Source: Lysinibacillus sp. BPa_S21 (GTDB taxonomy: Bacteria > Bacillota > Bacilli > Bacillales_A > Planococcaceae). Taken from it: a DNA stretch of 64,000 nt. The translations under genes and the position numbers were made by a program. The notes beneath the pieces were generated by a model. The model ran no database searches and was not told the origin of the DNA. It saw nothing but the letters and a program-made list of their open reading frames with translations. This document shows, piece by piece, positions 1 to 8,491 of the stretch. The stretch is from NCBI RefSeq assembly GCF_023337795.1, contig NZ_JALIRS010000005.1, positions 186,001-250,000 on the forward strand, in the 5' to 3' direction. Each line of letters starts with the position of its first letter. The stretch's first letter is position 1.

Positions 1-395
1 CTTTGACCATTCTATCCGTCGCTTTGAATTTTATCCGTCACTTTGAAGGTTCTATCCATCGTTTTGACGAGGCTATCCGTCATTTTGACTATTCTATCCG
101 TCGCTTTGAATTCTATCCGTCACTTTGACGGTTCTATCCGTCGCTTTGACGAGGCTATCCGTCGCTTTGACGAGGCTATCCGTCACTTTGACTATTCTAT
201 CCGTCGCTTTGAATTCTATCCGTCATTTTGACGGTTCTATCCACGCTTTTGGCGCGGCTATCCATCATTTTGATGATTCTATCCACGATTTTGGCGTGGC
301 TATCCGTAATTTGGGATTCTATCCGTCACTTTGACGGTTCTATCCACGCTTTTGGCGCGGCTATCCATCATTTTGATGGTTCTATCCACACTTTC
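1..395. repeat. Degenerate 21-nt tandem array 1 (CTATCCGTC type)
   Basis: About 19 head-to-tail units with the core CTATCCGTCGCTTTGAC plus a variable tail (GAGG, TATT, GGTT); most units are 21 nt and some are 18-19 nt. The 3' third switches to a variant reading CTATCCACGCTTTTGGC. The array is cut by the window start and stops 5 nt before the ribosome binding site of the next gene. Because 21 is divisible by three, all frames stay open, so the apparent peptides here are not taken as genes. Three other arrays of the same period but different sequence occur in this window. Confidence 0.9.
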
Positions 396-412
396 AAGAA
401 AAGGAGACATAT

Positions 413-721
413 ATGGACTTATTTATCGCAAGCAATCGCCAACTACCTATCCGTTATTACGTCAATGAAGCGATTTGGATTCGTCGCGGTTGCTTAAGTT
501 TACATCAATTAACACTACCTTTTTTTGTAGAAGTAGAAATAAAAGACCCACTTCATTTATTGAAAATTACAGAATATGTTCAAGAAGTCCAACAACAATA
601 TCGCTATACAGAAATTCAAATTGTTACGAAGCACAATCATATTTTAATGCACTTGCAAGAGCTTCTTCCCCACTCTAATGACAATCATATTCTCACTATT
701 GAGCAACAAATTCGCCCATAA
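413..721 (+). CDS. Hypothetical 102-aa protein
   Basis: Not recognised. The frame has a good ribosome binding site (AAGGAG, 6-nt spacer) directly after the tandem array and ends at a strong terminator hairpin, so it looks like a real monocistronic gene. The protein is soluble, without signal peptide or membrane helix, rich in His, Gln and Leu, with a helical C-terminal half (about residues 44-85). It has no motif I can assign. The repeat array occupies the place where its promoter would be expected, so transcription may start within or before the array. Confidence 0.6.
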   Translation: MDLFIASNRQLPIRYYVNEAIWIRRGCLSLHQLTLPFFVEVEIKDPLHLLKITEYVQEVQQQYRYTEIQIVTKHNHILMHLQELLPHSNDNHILTIEQQIRP

Positions 722-762
722 AAAAAGGTAGCATTGTTTGATAAAATGCTACCTTTCTATTT
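721..762. terminator. Bidirectional rho-independent terminator
   Basis: The arms GGTAGCATT and AATGCTACC surround a 9-nt loop. There are A-runs on the left and T-runs on the right, so it can serve both the hypothetical gene on the plus strand and the histidine kinase gene ending at 763 on the minus strand. Confidence 0.85.
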
Positions 763-2283
763 TTATAAAGCCATAACTGGCAGCTCAATGATAAACTGCA
801 ACATACCATCCTTATATTTCGCGTCAATTTTACCACCATGTAGTTCTACAATGCTCTTCGCAATAGCTAGTCCAAGTCCTGAACCTTCTGCTACACTCGT
901 TCTAGATTGATCTTTTTTATAAAATCGCTCAAATAAACTCGTTAGCTCTGCAGATGTAAATTCATTACTTTCATTCGCAACACAGATTTGGACATACATT
1001 TCTTTTCTGTCAAGAGACACAAAAATCTCCCCGTCACCTGTACTATATTTAATGGCATTCACTAATAAATTCTCAAAGACCCTGACAATTTTTTCAGAAT
1101 CTACTGTTGCAAAGATCCGCTCCTCTGAGAAATTTTTAATAAATGTACGATGGTTTTCCTCCGCTTGCGGAATTAACTCCTCCATTAACTGATCGAGAAG
1201 TTCATTCATACATACCTCTTGCTTCCCAAGGACAATGCTTTCATTCGTTAGCTTCGTATATTCAAATAAATCTTCAATCAGATTCTTTAATTGTTCGGAT
1301 TTTGAGAAAGCAATCTTTACATACTCATCATATTGCTCCTTCGTGTCATATCTTCCATCTCTTAACAATCGTAAATAGCCCATAATGGAGGTAAGAGGTG
1401 TCCGAAGGTCGTGTGAAACATTTGTAATTAATTCATTTTTTTGTTTTTCAATCCTTCGTTCCATTTCTATATTGGTCATAATTGCTTCGGCCATATGATT
1501 GACATTCTCTGTTAATAAAGCGATTTCATCTATACCCTTTTTCTCAATCCGATAAGTTAAATCTCCTTTTGCGATTTCCTTAACCCCCTTTGCTAACGCC
1601 TCAATTTGTTTCATTTTCCGTTTTGTTATATAGAAAAATGAAAAGGTGAAAAATGCAATTCCAATTAATGCAGGGATTGGACCCTCTATTGTTTCTGTAA
1701 TAACTACACCTTTTGGAATACCACTGACAAACAAATATAAATCTTTATCTTCTAGCGTTAATGGATAAAAGGCAATAAATTCTTGCCTCGAATCCTCGAC
1801 CTGCGGGATATCATAATTATAGAAAGGATTGTTGATTGCAAAATCCATCACATGACGAATCTTATTATGTAAATCGATTTGTTCCTCTTCCGCTTGTTTT
1901 GTTTTATACAAAACCTTTCCGCGCTCATCGGTAACTAGCACTTTCATCGCACTTTGTTTCATGTCCATCTTTAAATTTTCATCTTCAATCATTTGCTGTA
2001 AAGCTTCAATACTATTTTCACTAACAGCCAAATCTGCTGCATGCTGCGCTTGAAAATTTATTTGCTGCATACCTGCACTATAGTCTATGGTAGCTGTTGC
2101 ATTGATATTTCCCAAAATTGGCAGACTTGCTCGTGCTGCAAGTAAACCGAGAAATGCACAAAGAATAAATGTTGTTAAAAGTTGAATTCTGATACTTTCT
2201 CGAACTTTTGTAACGGCTTTTACAATCAGTACTTTCAATTTGTTTAGTAAGTATTGGAATGGTGGCTTAATGATCTTTCTCAA
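763..2283 (-). CDS. Sensor histidine kinase (VanS/ResE-like), HAMP type
   Basis: Membrane histidine kinase that should phosphorylate the response regulator encoded just upstream. Layout: short basic N-terminus, TM1 about residues 34-54, an extracytoplasmic sensor of about 145 residues, TM2 about 202-220, a HAMP linker, a HisKA domain with phospho-acceptor His about 291 in HDLRTPLTS, and a HATPase domain with an N box (NLLVNAIKYS) and a G box (GSGLGLAIAK). The frame opens with TTG inside the end of the regulator gene (17-nt overlap), so the two are co-translated; the exact start is uncertain. The signal is unknown, although the following DedA and lipid-methyltransferase-like genes hint at the envelope (inference). 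Confidence 0.9.
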   Translation of the reverse strand: MRKIIKPPFQYLLNKLKVLIVKAVTKVRESIRIQLLTTFILCAFLGLLAARASLPILGNINATATIDYSAGMQQINFQAQHAADLAVSENSIEALQQMIEDENLKMDMKQSAMKVLVTDERGKVLYKTKQAEEEQIDLHNKIRHVMDFAINNPFYNYDIPQVEDSRQEFIAFYPLTLEDKDLYLFVSGIPKGVVITETIEGPIPALIGIAFFTFSFFYITKRKMKQIEALAKGVKEIAKGDLTYRIEKKGIDEIALLTENVNHMAEAIMTNIEMERRIEKQKNELITNVSHDLRTPLTSIMGYLRLLRDGRYDTKEQYDEYVKIAFSKSEQLKNLIEDLFEYTKLTNESIVLGKQEVCMNELLDQLMEELIPQAEENHRTFIKNFSEERIFATVDSEKIVRVFENLLVNAIKYSTGDGEIFVSLDRKEMYVQICVANESNEFTSAELTSLFERFYKKDQSRTSVAEGSGLGLAIAKSIVELHGGKIDAKYKDGMLQFIIELPVMAL

Positions 2284-2968
2284 TTTTATAACCTACTCCC
2301 CATACGGTTTTAATATATTGAGGATTTCTTGGATTTGTCTCAATTCTTTCTCGAATTTTCCGAATATGTACCATTACCGTGTTTTCAGACTGTATAGCCT
2401 CTTCCTTCCATACCTTTTCATAAATTTGCTCAGCGCTCATGACAATGCCTTGATTTCTTGCAAGTAGCTCAAGAATTGAAAACTCCCTTGGCGTAAGCTT
2501 AACCTTTTCATTGTTGACGATTACTTCATGTGTGTCGGTACTAATTCGCATATCACCAATTTCTATCTCATTCTCGTCCATCCTATCTGAACGATTCATT
2601 TTGATATATCTACGAAGCTGAGACTTTATACGGGCAATTAACTCTAAAGGATTAAAGGGCTTTGTAACATAATCATCTGCCCCTAATGTTAATCCGGTGA
2701 TTTTATCCATATCCTGAGACTTTGCTGACAGCATAATAATGGGCATCTCAGCTATTTCCCTTACCTTCATACACATTTCAATGCCATCCACGTTCGGCAT
2801 CATAATATCTAGGACAATTAAATGTACTTGATGCTTCTTTAAAAGACTTAAGCCCTCCTCTCCATCACTTGCTTCTAGAACATTGTAGCCTTCATTTTTC
2901 AAATAAATAGCAATAAGATTTCTAATCTCTTTTTCATCATCCACTATAAGTATTGTTTCTTTCGTCAT
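2267..2968 (-). CDS. OmpR/VanR-family response regulator
   Basis: 233-aa DNA-binding response regulator, partner of the adjacent kinase. The receiver domain occupies about residues 1-120 with the acidic pair DD at 10-11, phospho-acceptor Asp54 (VLDIMMP) and Lys103 (VTKPF). A winged-helix output domain follows (about 135-232) with the usual LTPREFSILELL and TVMVHIRKIRERIE segments. The start is an ATG behind GGTGGGA. It is the first gene of a two-gene operon. The target could include the envelope genes upstream at 3186-4351, but no operator was identified. Confidence 0.93.
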   Translation of the reverse strand: MTKETILIVDDEKEIRNLIAIYLKNEGYNVLEASDGEEGLSLLKKHQVHLIVLDIMMPNVDGIEMCMKVREIAEMPIIMLSAKSQDMDKITGLTLGADDYVTKPFNPLELIARIKSQLRRYIKMNRSDRMDENEIEIGDMRISTDTHEVIVNNEKVKLTPREFSILELLARNQGIVMSAEQIYEKVWKEEAIQSENTVMVHIRKIRERIETNPRNPQYIKTVWGVGYKIEKDH

Positions 2969-3023
2969 CTAATCCCACCAATTGAAGTATATTGATCTGG
3001 TTGTATGTTAATCAGACCTAGTA

Positions 3024-3095
3024 CCATAACGTGCGGATGATTAATGTTCCGACTGAGCCGCTTCCAGTGCATATCCAGCTTTACGCTAATCAACC
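3024..3095. repeat. Decayed copy of dispersed palindromic repeat (copy G)
   Basis: The segment begins CATAACGTGCGGATGATTAA, continues with a diverged GTTCCGACTGAGCCGCTT and ends GCTAATCAACC. These match, with decay, the outer ends of the repeat family seen well preserved near 17, 38, 42 and 49.6 kb. Only about 70 bp survive. Confidence 0.55.
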
Positions 3096-3185
3096 TATTT
3101 CATGCTATATATTTCCTATTAATATTTACAGTTCCTAATTTTAACTATTTTTTTATTTTTCGTATATAAAAATAATAAAAACATC

Positions 3186-3779
3186 TTACAATACCGTCTT
3201 TAATTTTCGTCTATAAAAATAATAAAAACACCCTACAATACCGACGAAAACGCCAAGATATATACCGTATTTCGTTGCCAGCATTGAAATGCTTTCAATA
3301 TACTTTCCAAAGTACAAACCAAGTGTAAAGTAAATCGATGTCCAAACAAAACCTGCTGAGTAGTAATACAAAGCGTATTTTTTAAACGACATGTTGTTCA
3401 TACCTACTAAGTATGGAAGTATATGTCTCACAACGGGTATGAAATAGCTTATAACTAAAGCAAAATGACCGTATCTATCTATTAGTTCTTTTGATTTCAA
3501 TAAATATTTAGCCTTGTTCTTTTTTACCAATTTATCAAGTATTTTATAGCCAAACACTTTACCTAGGATGAATCCTAAAGAAAGTCCTGAAACTGCACCA
3601 AGATAAGTTATGACAAAAGCTTTCAATACACTCATTTTATCTAATGAAGACATAAAGCCGCCGCTCATAACGATCATCTCATCAGGTAGGGGCATACCCA
3701 CGATTCCTAACCATAAGCTAAAAAATAAAGCAAAATAACCATATTGCTCGATATATGATACAAGATCCTGTAATCCCAT
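3186..3779 (-). CDS. DedA family membrane protein
   Basis: 197-aa polytopic protein of the DedA/SNARE-associated family. Family members include undecaprenyl-phosphate and phospholipid flippases needed for envelope integrity. Visible features are the N-terminal reentrant segment with WLGIVGMPLPDE, the central GxxxG-rich helix, the family-typical ISYFIPVVRHILPYLVG segment, and C-terminal helices ending in a basic tail (YRRKLK). Its ATG overlaps the stop of the preceding methyltransferase gene (TAATG), so the two are translationally coupled. The pair probably acts on membrane lipids (inference). The transported lipid is not predictable. Confidence 0.9.
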   Translation of the reverse strand: MGLQDLVSYIEQYGYFALFFSLWLGIVGMPLPDEMIVMSGGFMSSLDKMSVLKAFVITYLGAVSGLSLGFILGKVFGYKILDKLVKKNKAKYLLKSKELIDRYGHFALVISYFIPVVRHILPYLVGMNNMSFKKYALYYYSAGFVWTSIYFTLGLYFGKYIESISMLATKYGIYLGVFVGIVGCFYYFYRRKLKTVL

Positions 3780-4351
3780 TAAATAGCCCTCACATTTCCA
3801 AGTTTACAGCTCAGCACATAGGCAGGTGGAAGGTTAATCCATACTTTTTCATGTGTAATATCCTCAAAATAGTTTTGGATAAAGGATTTCCTAACAAGTG
3901 AATATTGGAATGTAATAAATTTCCCGTCTGCTAAGCATTCCTTTACATTTCGTAAAATACGTGAGGAAATAGCAGGATCCAAAGACGTAAAAGGTAACCC
4001 AGATACGACATAATCAATTTTTTCGATATTCAATGCTGACATATATTTGCATAAATCCTCAGCTGATCCATGTATTACGATTATACTCGGCTCATGTTCA
4101 AATTGTTCATGCAGCTTTTCATAAAAAATCTCATTATTTTCAATAAGAATTAATTTTGTTGATCGCTCTTTTCTTTTTATTAATTCTTTCGTAAATGAAC
4201 CAGTACCCGGACCAAGTTCAACAATGCACTGGGCATTTTCAAAACAAATGGTTTCGACCATTTTTTTGGCTAATTTTTTTGAACTAGGTGAAATCGCACC
4301 TATCGTTTTTGGATGTTTTATAAATTCAGTAAGAAACGTTATTAATTGCAT
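3779..4351 (-). CDS. Class I SAM methyltransferase, phospholipid N-methyltransferase-like (rRNA dimethylase fold)
   Basis: 190-aa SAM-dependent methyltransferase. The N-terminus (FIKHPKTIGAISPSSKKLA) and motif I ELGPGTGSF at residues 45-53 match the PmtA/COG3963 group, which also resembles KsgA. The acidic motif II (LILIEN) and the YVVSGLPFT segment, corresponding to motif IV, are present. Family members methylate phosphatidylethanolamine or related substrates; the actual substrate here is unknown. RBS GGGGAG precedes the ATG. It is the first gene of a two-gene unit with DedA and lies just upstream of the two-component system on the same strand. Confidence 0.75.
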   Translation of the reverse strand: MQLITFLTEFIKHPKTIGAISPSSKKLAKKMVETICFENAQCIVELGPGTGSFTKELIKRKERSTKLILIENNEIFYEKLHEQFEHEPSIIVIHGSAEDLCKYMSALNIEKIDYVVSGLPFTSLDPAISSRILRNVKECLADGKFITFQYSLVRKSFIQNYFEDITHEKVWINLPPAYVLSCKLGNVRAI

Positions 4352-4475
4352 AAGTTTTCTCCCCGTTCATGAGTATTATTTGAATACTTTTAATATAAAG
4401 AGCATTCCTTAAAGATTTCCGAGGAGATTTCTTAAATTTTTCTTAAGAATTTACATTATTTAGCTGTATTTAAAT

Positions 4476-4874
4476 GTGCAACTGGTAATAGTTCAGCAAG
4501 ATTTCAACCAATTGAGTCTGCTGGCCTTCGCTCTTGATATAACACCGACTACTACTGCAGCTGTACTTATTCGTGTGATGCTTGGGAATAAGAGGTTTAT
4601 GCAATGGTACTTGTCCAAGTTTTTGTTGCATTTAGATCAAATGAAGATTCGTGAGATTTATCGTTTACTCAAATTGGAAGGAGATGACTCATGGACATCA
4701 TTGATTTTGTTGGTATACGTTAAAAGTGGAATAATCATTTTGTATGCTATGGAGAAAGCAGAAAGAGTAGTGCGTATCATAAAGTTGATGTTTGAGGAGA
4801 AAATCGATGAGGCAATAATTGCTGTAATAAAAATGGTACCTAAAAAGAAAGAGCATAATATGTTAAAAGTTTAA
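4476..4874 (+). CDS. Doubtful hypothetical ORF, 132 aa
   Basis: GTG-initiated open frame with no convincing Shine-Dalgarno sequence and no recognised family. Residues 10-60 form a helical segment, residues about 75-92 are hydrophobic, and the C-terminus is basic (VPKKKEHN). It could be the remains of a longer gene or chance coding. The reading frame is maintained over 399 nt in AT-rich DNA, which keeps it on the list at low confidence. Confidence 0.3.
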   Translation: MQLVIVQQDFNQLSLLAFALDITPTTTAAVLIRVMLGNKRFMQWYLSKFLLHLDQMKIREIYRLLKLEGDDSWTSLILLVYVKSGIIILYAMEKAERVVRIIKLMFEEKIDEAIIAVIKMVPKKKEHNMLKV

Positions 4875-5026
4875 CAATAATTAAACCAGATGCTCTAAAG
4901 TGAGCCCAGATTAACAAAATGGATAGTAATGTATACTGACTAACAGCAATATTCAATTTTACTAATTACCATAAATATATTAAACTGGTAGTTAATTGGA
5001 TGACACATTAGGAGTGAAAAGATTTT

Positions 5027-5272
5027 ATGACTGAGGAAAAAATAAAAAAATTACAAATACCATCCACTATTATTTTAGTTTTATTTGGTTTTTATATGTC
5101 ACTTAGTGACAATATATTACTATTCCCATTTTTTTTAATTTTACTTTCTCTAAGCTTATTTTTGATTAGTTTGCGATTATATTTAAAAAAATATTATCCA
5201 ATTCTTCGCTCACTTATTATAATCATTTGTTTTATTTTGATTATAATAGCATTCCAAACTTTTTTTGAATAA
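5027..5272 (+). CDS. Small membrane protein, 81 aa
   Basis: Unrecognised. It has a short charged N-terminus (MTEEKIKKL) and then two or three closely spaced hydrophobic helices (about residues 13-30, 31-50 and 58-79) separated by a KKYYP turn. An AGGAGTG ribosome binding site lies about 10 nt before the ATG. No neighbour suggests a role. Confidence 0.6.
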   Translation: MTEEKIKKLQIPSTIILVLFGFYMSLSDNILLFPFFLILLSLSLFLISLRLYLKKYYPILRSLIIIICFILIIIAFQTFFE

Positions 5273-5690
5273 TTGAAAAAGGAGATATACAAGAGTGTAT
5301 TTCCAGAACTAACAAACTAGGCACTGTCAATGAAACGCTTAGAATGCGAAACTTCTTTGGTTCTTTATCAATTTCTAGGTATTCAATTTTTTACTTACAT
5401 CAACTTCTGGGCTTTTTAAATAAAGCAACTTCATCTTTTCTACGATTGACTAGTTCTTGAAGTTTTTTACCACCCGCATGACACTATAACAGCATTTCAA
5501 TACATGCTTTACCCCACTTTAAGTAATATAACCCCTGGCTTTGCTGTCATTTTTTGTTGGCAGTCTTTTCATAAATACTTCTCTTCAGGGCATTCTTTCT
5601 AATAATTATTTACTACACAAAATAGTCATACAATTGCTTCCAATTGAATAGAAACCTATATAGAGAATAATTGATAAGGGGAAAAATAAA
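5273..5690. other. Intergenic stretch with possible coding debris
   Basis: No intact gene. The minus strand of about 5330-5610 has short coding-like pieces (for example KLQELVNRRKDEVALFKK and YLEIDKEPKKFRI) interrupted by stops and frame changes, consistent with an old pseudogene whose family I cannot name. The last 40 nt hold the AAGGGG ribosome binding site of the next gene. Confidence 0.4.
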
Positions 5691-6605
5691 GTGGGGTGTG
5701 AAAGGATGCTTAAAGTAAATGATACAAAAGAATTGGTACTCGGAATTGTGCAACATGACCCATTGTTTGCAGTAATACAAAATACACCTTCAGAGGAAAT
5801 ACTCTACAATGACGGTTATTTAACAAATATTGAGCACGCAAATTATTATTCTACTTCAGAAGTCGCAGGTTGGTTTGACATAACGGATGCGATGCTTCGC
5901 TATTACATTAGACCATTTGAACAATATATTTTTGATAATGCTACGAATAGCCCAAACACCAATATTCGTTTGAACCTTCCTGCCATTTTAAGACTTCGTA
6001 TGATTTTGCTACTAAAAGATGAATACCGCGTCAAAGGCTTAAAACATTTATTAGGAATTGACGACTATGGGCAATTTATTAAACACCAAATAACTGCCAC
6101 AACTATGGGTACTGATGATTTAGCCAATAAAGTTGATGTTCTTGGAAATGTTCTGCAACAAATGGTGCAAACAGGACTTTTTAATATTTTTCCAAACGAA
6201 GACCATGGAGACTTACAAGTAACGATCAATCACGACTTTCTCGCACAAAAAATACAATTAGTATCCTCGGAATCCGATCTTCAAGTGGAAGAAATTCAAA
6301 AAGAAACAACTGAACTTAAACTTGAAAATGAACATCTACAAAAACAAATTTCAGAACTGCAAGAGCGTAGCGTAAAGGATATTGTTCAAAAAATTCGTGA
6401 ACGTCATATTGAAAATGAAATTGTGTCGACATTACGGACTGAAGCATTACAGCAATTTTCTATGGACAATAAGGCAGGCTTTTTCAAAAAAACTTTTCGT
6501 TCCTCTCAAATTGAGATGGAAAAGGAGCAATTTGTGTTGAGCTATATTTCGAAGCATTTAGAAGAACGTTTAGAAGTAGCACTGAATAATTATTATGGAG
6601 AATAA
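5691..6605 (+). CDS. MerR-like DNA-binding protein with C-terminal coiled coil
   Basis: 304-aa protein. A helix-turn-helix resembling MerR (YYSTSEVAGWFDITDAMLRY followed by a YIRPFEQYIF wing) lies about residues 50-85, and the following LRLRMILLLKDEYRVKGLKHLL segment also fits a MerR second half. Residues about 195-235 form a heptad-rich coiled coil, so it probably works as a dimer. The start is GTG behind AAGGGG (9-nt spacer); an in-frame ATG five codons later lacks a spaced ribosome binding site. A terminator separates it from the ABC exporter downstream, so a regulatory link is only possible. Confidence 0.7.
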   Translation: MGCERMLKVNDTKELVLGIVQHDPLFAVIQNTPSEEILYNDGYLTNIEHANYYSTSEVAGWFDITDAMLRYYIRPFEQYIFDNATNSPNTNIRLNLPAILRLRMILLLKDEYRVKGLKHLLGIDDYGQFIKHQITATTMGTDDLANKVDVLGNVLQQMVQTGLFNIFPNEDHGDLQVTINHDFLAQKIQLVSSESDLQVEEIQKETTELKLENEHLQKQISELQERSVKDIVQKIRERHIENEIVSTLRTEALQQFSMDNKAGFFKKTFRSSQIEMEKEQFVLSYISKHLEERLEVALNNYYGE

Positions 6606-6623
6606 CTATTTACAAGTAAGATG

Positions 6624-6670
6624 AAGAACATGAAGGAGTCTGTTTAAAGAAGCCGTTCATGTTCTTTTTT
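6624..6670 (+). terminator. Rho-independent terminator
   Basis: The arms AAGAACATGAA and TTCATGTTCTT are followed by TTTTTT, just after the MerR-like gene. Confidence 0.8.
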
Positions 6671-6685
6671 ATTGTCATTTATTTT

Positions 6686-6714
6686 TTGAAAATTAGTCTT
6701 ATAATCAGTATAAA
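6686..6714 (+). promoter_or_regulatory. Sigma-A promoter of the ABC exporter
   Basis: TTGAAA at 6686-6691 and TATAAA at 6709-6714 are spaced by 17 nt and end 23 nt before the ATPase start codon, leaving room for the AGAGGTG ribosome binding site. Confidence 0.6.
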
Positions 6715-6737
6715 GAACAGTTCAAGAGGTGAATTGT

Positions 6738-7631
6738 ATGGCAATGATTGAGGTCAATAATTTAACGAAAAAGTTTGGAGATTTTTATAGCGTACAAAAT
6801 GTGGACCTACAAATCGAAAAAGGTGAAGTGTTCGGATTTTTAGGTCCAAATGGTGCAGGTAAATCAACAACAATTCGGCATTTACTGGGCTTCTTACAAC
6901 CCACAGAAGGACAGTGCTTCATAAAAGGATTAGATTGTCGAAAATCTACAGCGGAAATCCAAAAATTTGTTGGCTATTTACCTGGTGAAATTGCGTTTAT
7001 CGATAAAATGACAGGACTACAATTTATCAAATTTATTGCCCAAATGAGGGGGTTAAAAGATTTAACCAGGGCACATGAACTCATGCAATACTTTGAATTA
7101 AATGCTACTGGGTTTATTAAAAAAATGTCAAAGGGTATGAAGCAAAAAGTTGGTCTCATTTGCGCATTTATGCATAACCCTGAGATCGTCATTCTTGATG
7201 AACCGACAAGTGGATTAGACCCTCTTATACAAACGAAGTTTATCGATTTTATTTTAGCTGAAAAAGAAAAAGGAACGACCATATTCATGTCCTCTCATAT
7301 GATTGAAGAAATTGAAAAAACTTGTGACCGTGTAGCAATCCTTAATGCTGGAAAAATTGTTGCAACGGAAACAATTGCTGACTTAAAAAAGCGCAAATCG
7401 AAAAAGTTTTTAATAGAATTTCAAAGCGAGCAAGAGCTATCTCGTTTTTTAGAAGAGCCGCTTAACATTGAACAGATTGGGCCAACAAAAGCCATTATTA
7501 AAGTTCAGGGTAATGTCCAAACATTGCTTCATACATTAGCAAACTATAAAATGAATGATCTCGATATCATTTCACAATCACTTGAAGATATATTCATGCA
7601 TTACTACGAAAGAGGAGGTACAGAATCATGA
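6738..7631 (+). CDS. ABC transporter ATP-binding protein
   Basis: 297-aa ATPase of the drug or peptide exporter (BcrA/CcmA-like) type. Walker A GPNGAGKS is at about residues 37-44, followed by a Q loop, the signature region (MSKGMKQKVGL) about 130-140, Walker B ILDEPTSGLDP and the switch His in SSHMIEE. The C-terminal 80 residues form the accessory domain usual in BcrA-like proteins. The ATG is preferred over an upstream GTG because the latter lies inside the ribosome binding site AGAGGTG. The stop overlaps the permease start (ATGA). The substrate is unknown. Confidence 0.92.
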   Translation: MAMIEVNNLTKKFGDFYSVQNVDLQIEKGEVFGFLGPNGAGKSTTIRHLLGFLQPTEGQCFIKGLDCRKSTAEIQKFVGYLPGEIAFIDKMTGLQFIKFIAQMRGLKDLTRAHELMQYFELNATGFIKKMSKGMKQKVGLICAFMHNPEIVILDEPTSGLDPLIQTKFIDFILAEKEKGTTIFMSSHMIEEIEKTCDRVAILNAGKIVATETIADLKKRKSKKFLIEFQSEQELSRFLEEPLNIEQIGPTKAIIKVQGNVQTLLHTLANYKMNDLDIISQSLEDIFMHYYERGGTES

Positions 7632-8425
7632 ACTTTACTTTGCTAAAACATGAAGTGCGAGCTACTGTTAAACTTTTTTGTATCATACTCGCTGTATTAA
7701 TGCTCTATATCATTAGTATTGTCTATATGTATAACCCTGAAATGAGCAATACACTTAATAAGCTTACCGAAACCATGCCAGAATTGATGTCAGCATTTGG
7801 TATGAGTAACATGGGCAATTCATTAATTGAATTTTTATCTACCTATTTATATGGATTTTTATTACTTGTTCTGCCGTTAGTCTTCATCATTATGTTGGCC
7901 AATAAACTAATGATGGGCTATATCGATAATGGTTCCATGGCATACTTAATTGCAACACCGAATACACGTTTTAAAATTGTCTTCACACAGGCATTTTTTT
8001 TGGTTGCCAGTATCTTCATACTGCTCTCGGTAACAACTTTAATAGCCATCATATTTTCGGGAGTTTTATTTCCAAATGAACTGGATTTAAGTGCTTTTTT
8101 GACATTAAATATCGGCCTTTTTTTCTTACATTTTGCCATAAGTGGTTACTGCTTTTTAGTATCCTGTAGTAGCAAGGATTTAAGAACTTCTTATGCATAT
8201 AGTGCAGGAATTCCTATTCTTTTTTATTTAATTCAAGCACTTAGTAATATGGGCGGTTCTTTAGAAAAGCTTAAGTACTTCACGATTTACTCATTGTTTG
8301 CACCTGAAAAATTAATGACGCAAGATAGCTCGTCTATTTGGATGCTAGGAGCATTGTTTTTAATCGGGCTGCTATGCTATATGCTGGCGATTCGTGTTTT
8401 TGTTAAACGTGATTTGTATTTATAA
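7628..8425 (+). CDS. ABC-2 type exporter permease
   Basis: 265-aa integral membrane protein with about six helices (near residues 15-35, 75-95, 115-140, 148-170, 185-205 and 238-260), fitting the permease half of the preceding ATPase; the two genes overlap by 4 nt. A long, charged first extracytoplasmic loop contains ETMPELMSAFGMSNMG, similar to ABC-2 permeases annotated as Bacillus export proteins. A terminator follows 12 nt after the stop. Confidence 0.85.
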   Translation: MNFTLLKHEVRATVKLFCIILAVLMLYIISIVYMYNPEMSNTLNKLTETMPELMSAFGMSNMGNSLIEFLSTYLYGFLLLVLPLVFIIMLANKLMMGYIDNGSMAYLIATPNTRFKIVFTQAFFLVASIFILLSVTTLIAIIFSGVLFPNELDLSAFLTLNIGLFFLHFAISGYCFLVSCSSKDLRTSYAYSAGIPILFYLIQALSNMGGSLEKLKYFTIYSLFAPEKLMTQDSSSIWMLGALFLIGLLCYMLAIRVFVKRDLYL

Positions 8426-8437
8426 GATGTAGTATTA

Positions 8438-8467
8438 GCTTGGCTTGTTTATTTAAAAGCCAAGCCG
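8438..8467. terminator. Hairpin terminator between convergent genes
   Basis: Arms AGCTTGGCTT and AAGCCAAGCC around a loop of about 9 nt, placed between the ABC permease (plus) and the CPBP protease gene (minus). Confidence 0.7.
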
Positions 8468-8491
8468 ATTATTTATAGGATGAAGTTAAAT

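Noticed and set aside
43..497. Overlapping repetitive frames in array 1
   Set aside because: Same reason: period divisible by three, two or three frames open at once, no start signals.
5273..5690. Transposase remnant
   Set aside because: Short coding-like pieces exist, but no catalytic motif or terminal inverted repeats could be seen.
6738..8425. Assignment of the ABC exporter as bacitracin transporter BcrAB
   Set aside because: The ATPase is BcrA-like only in general layout, the adjacent regulator is not BceRS-type, and the permease lacks specific features.
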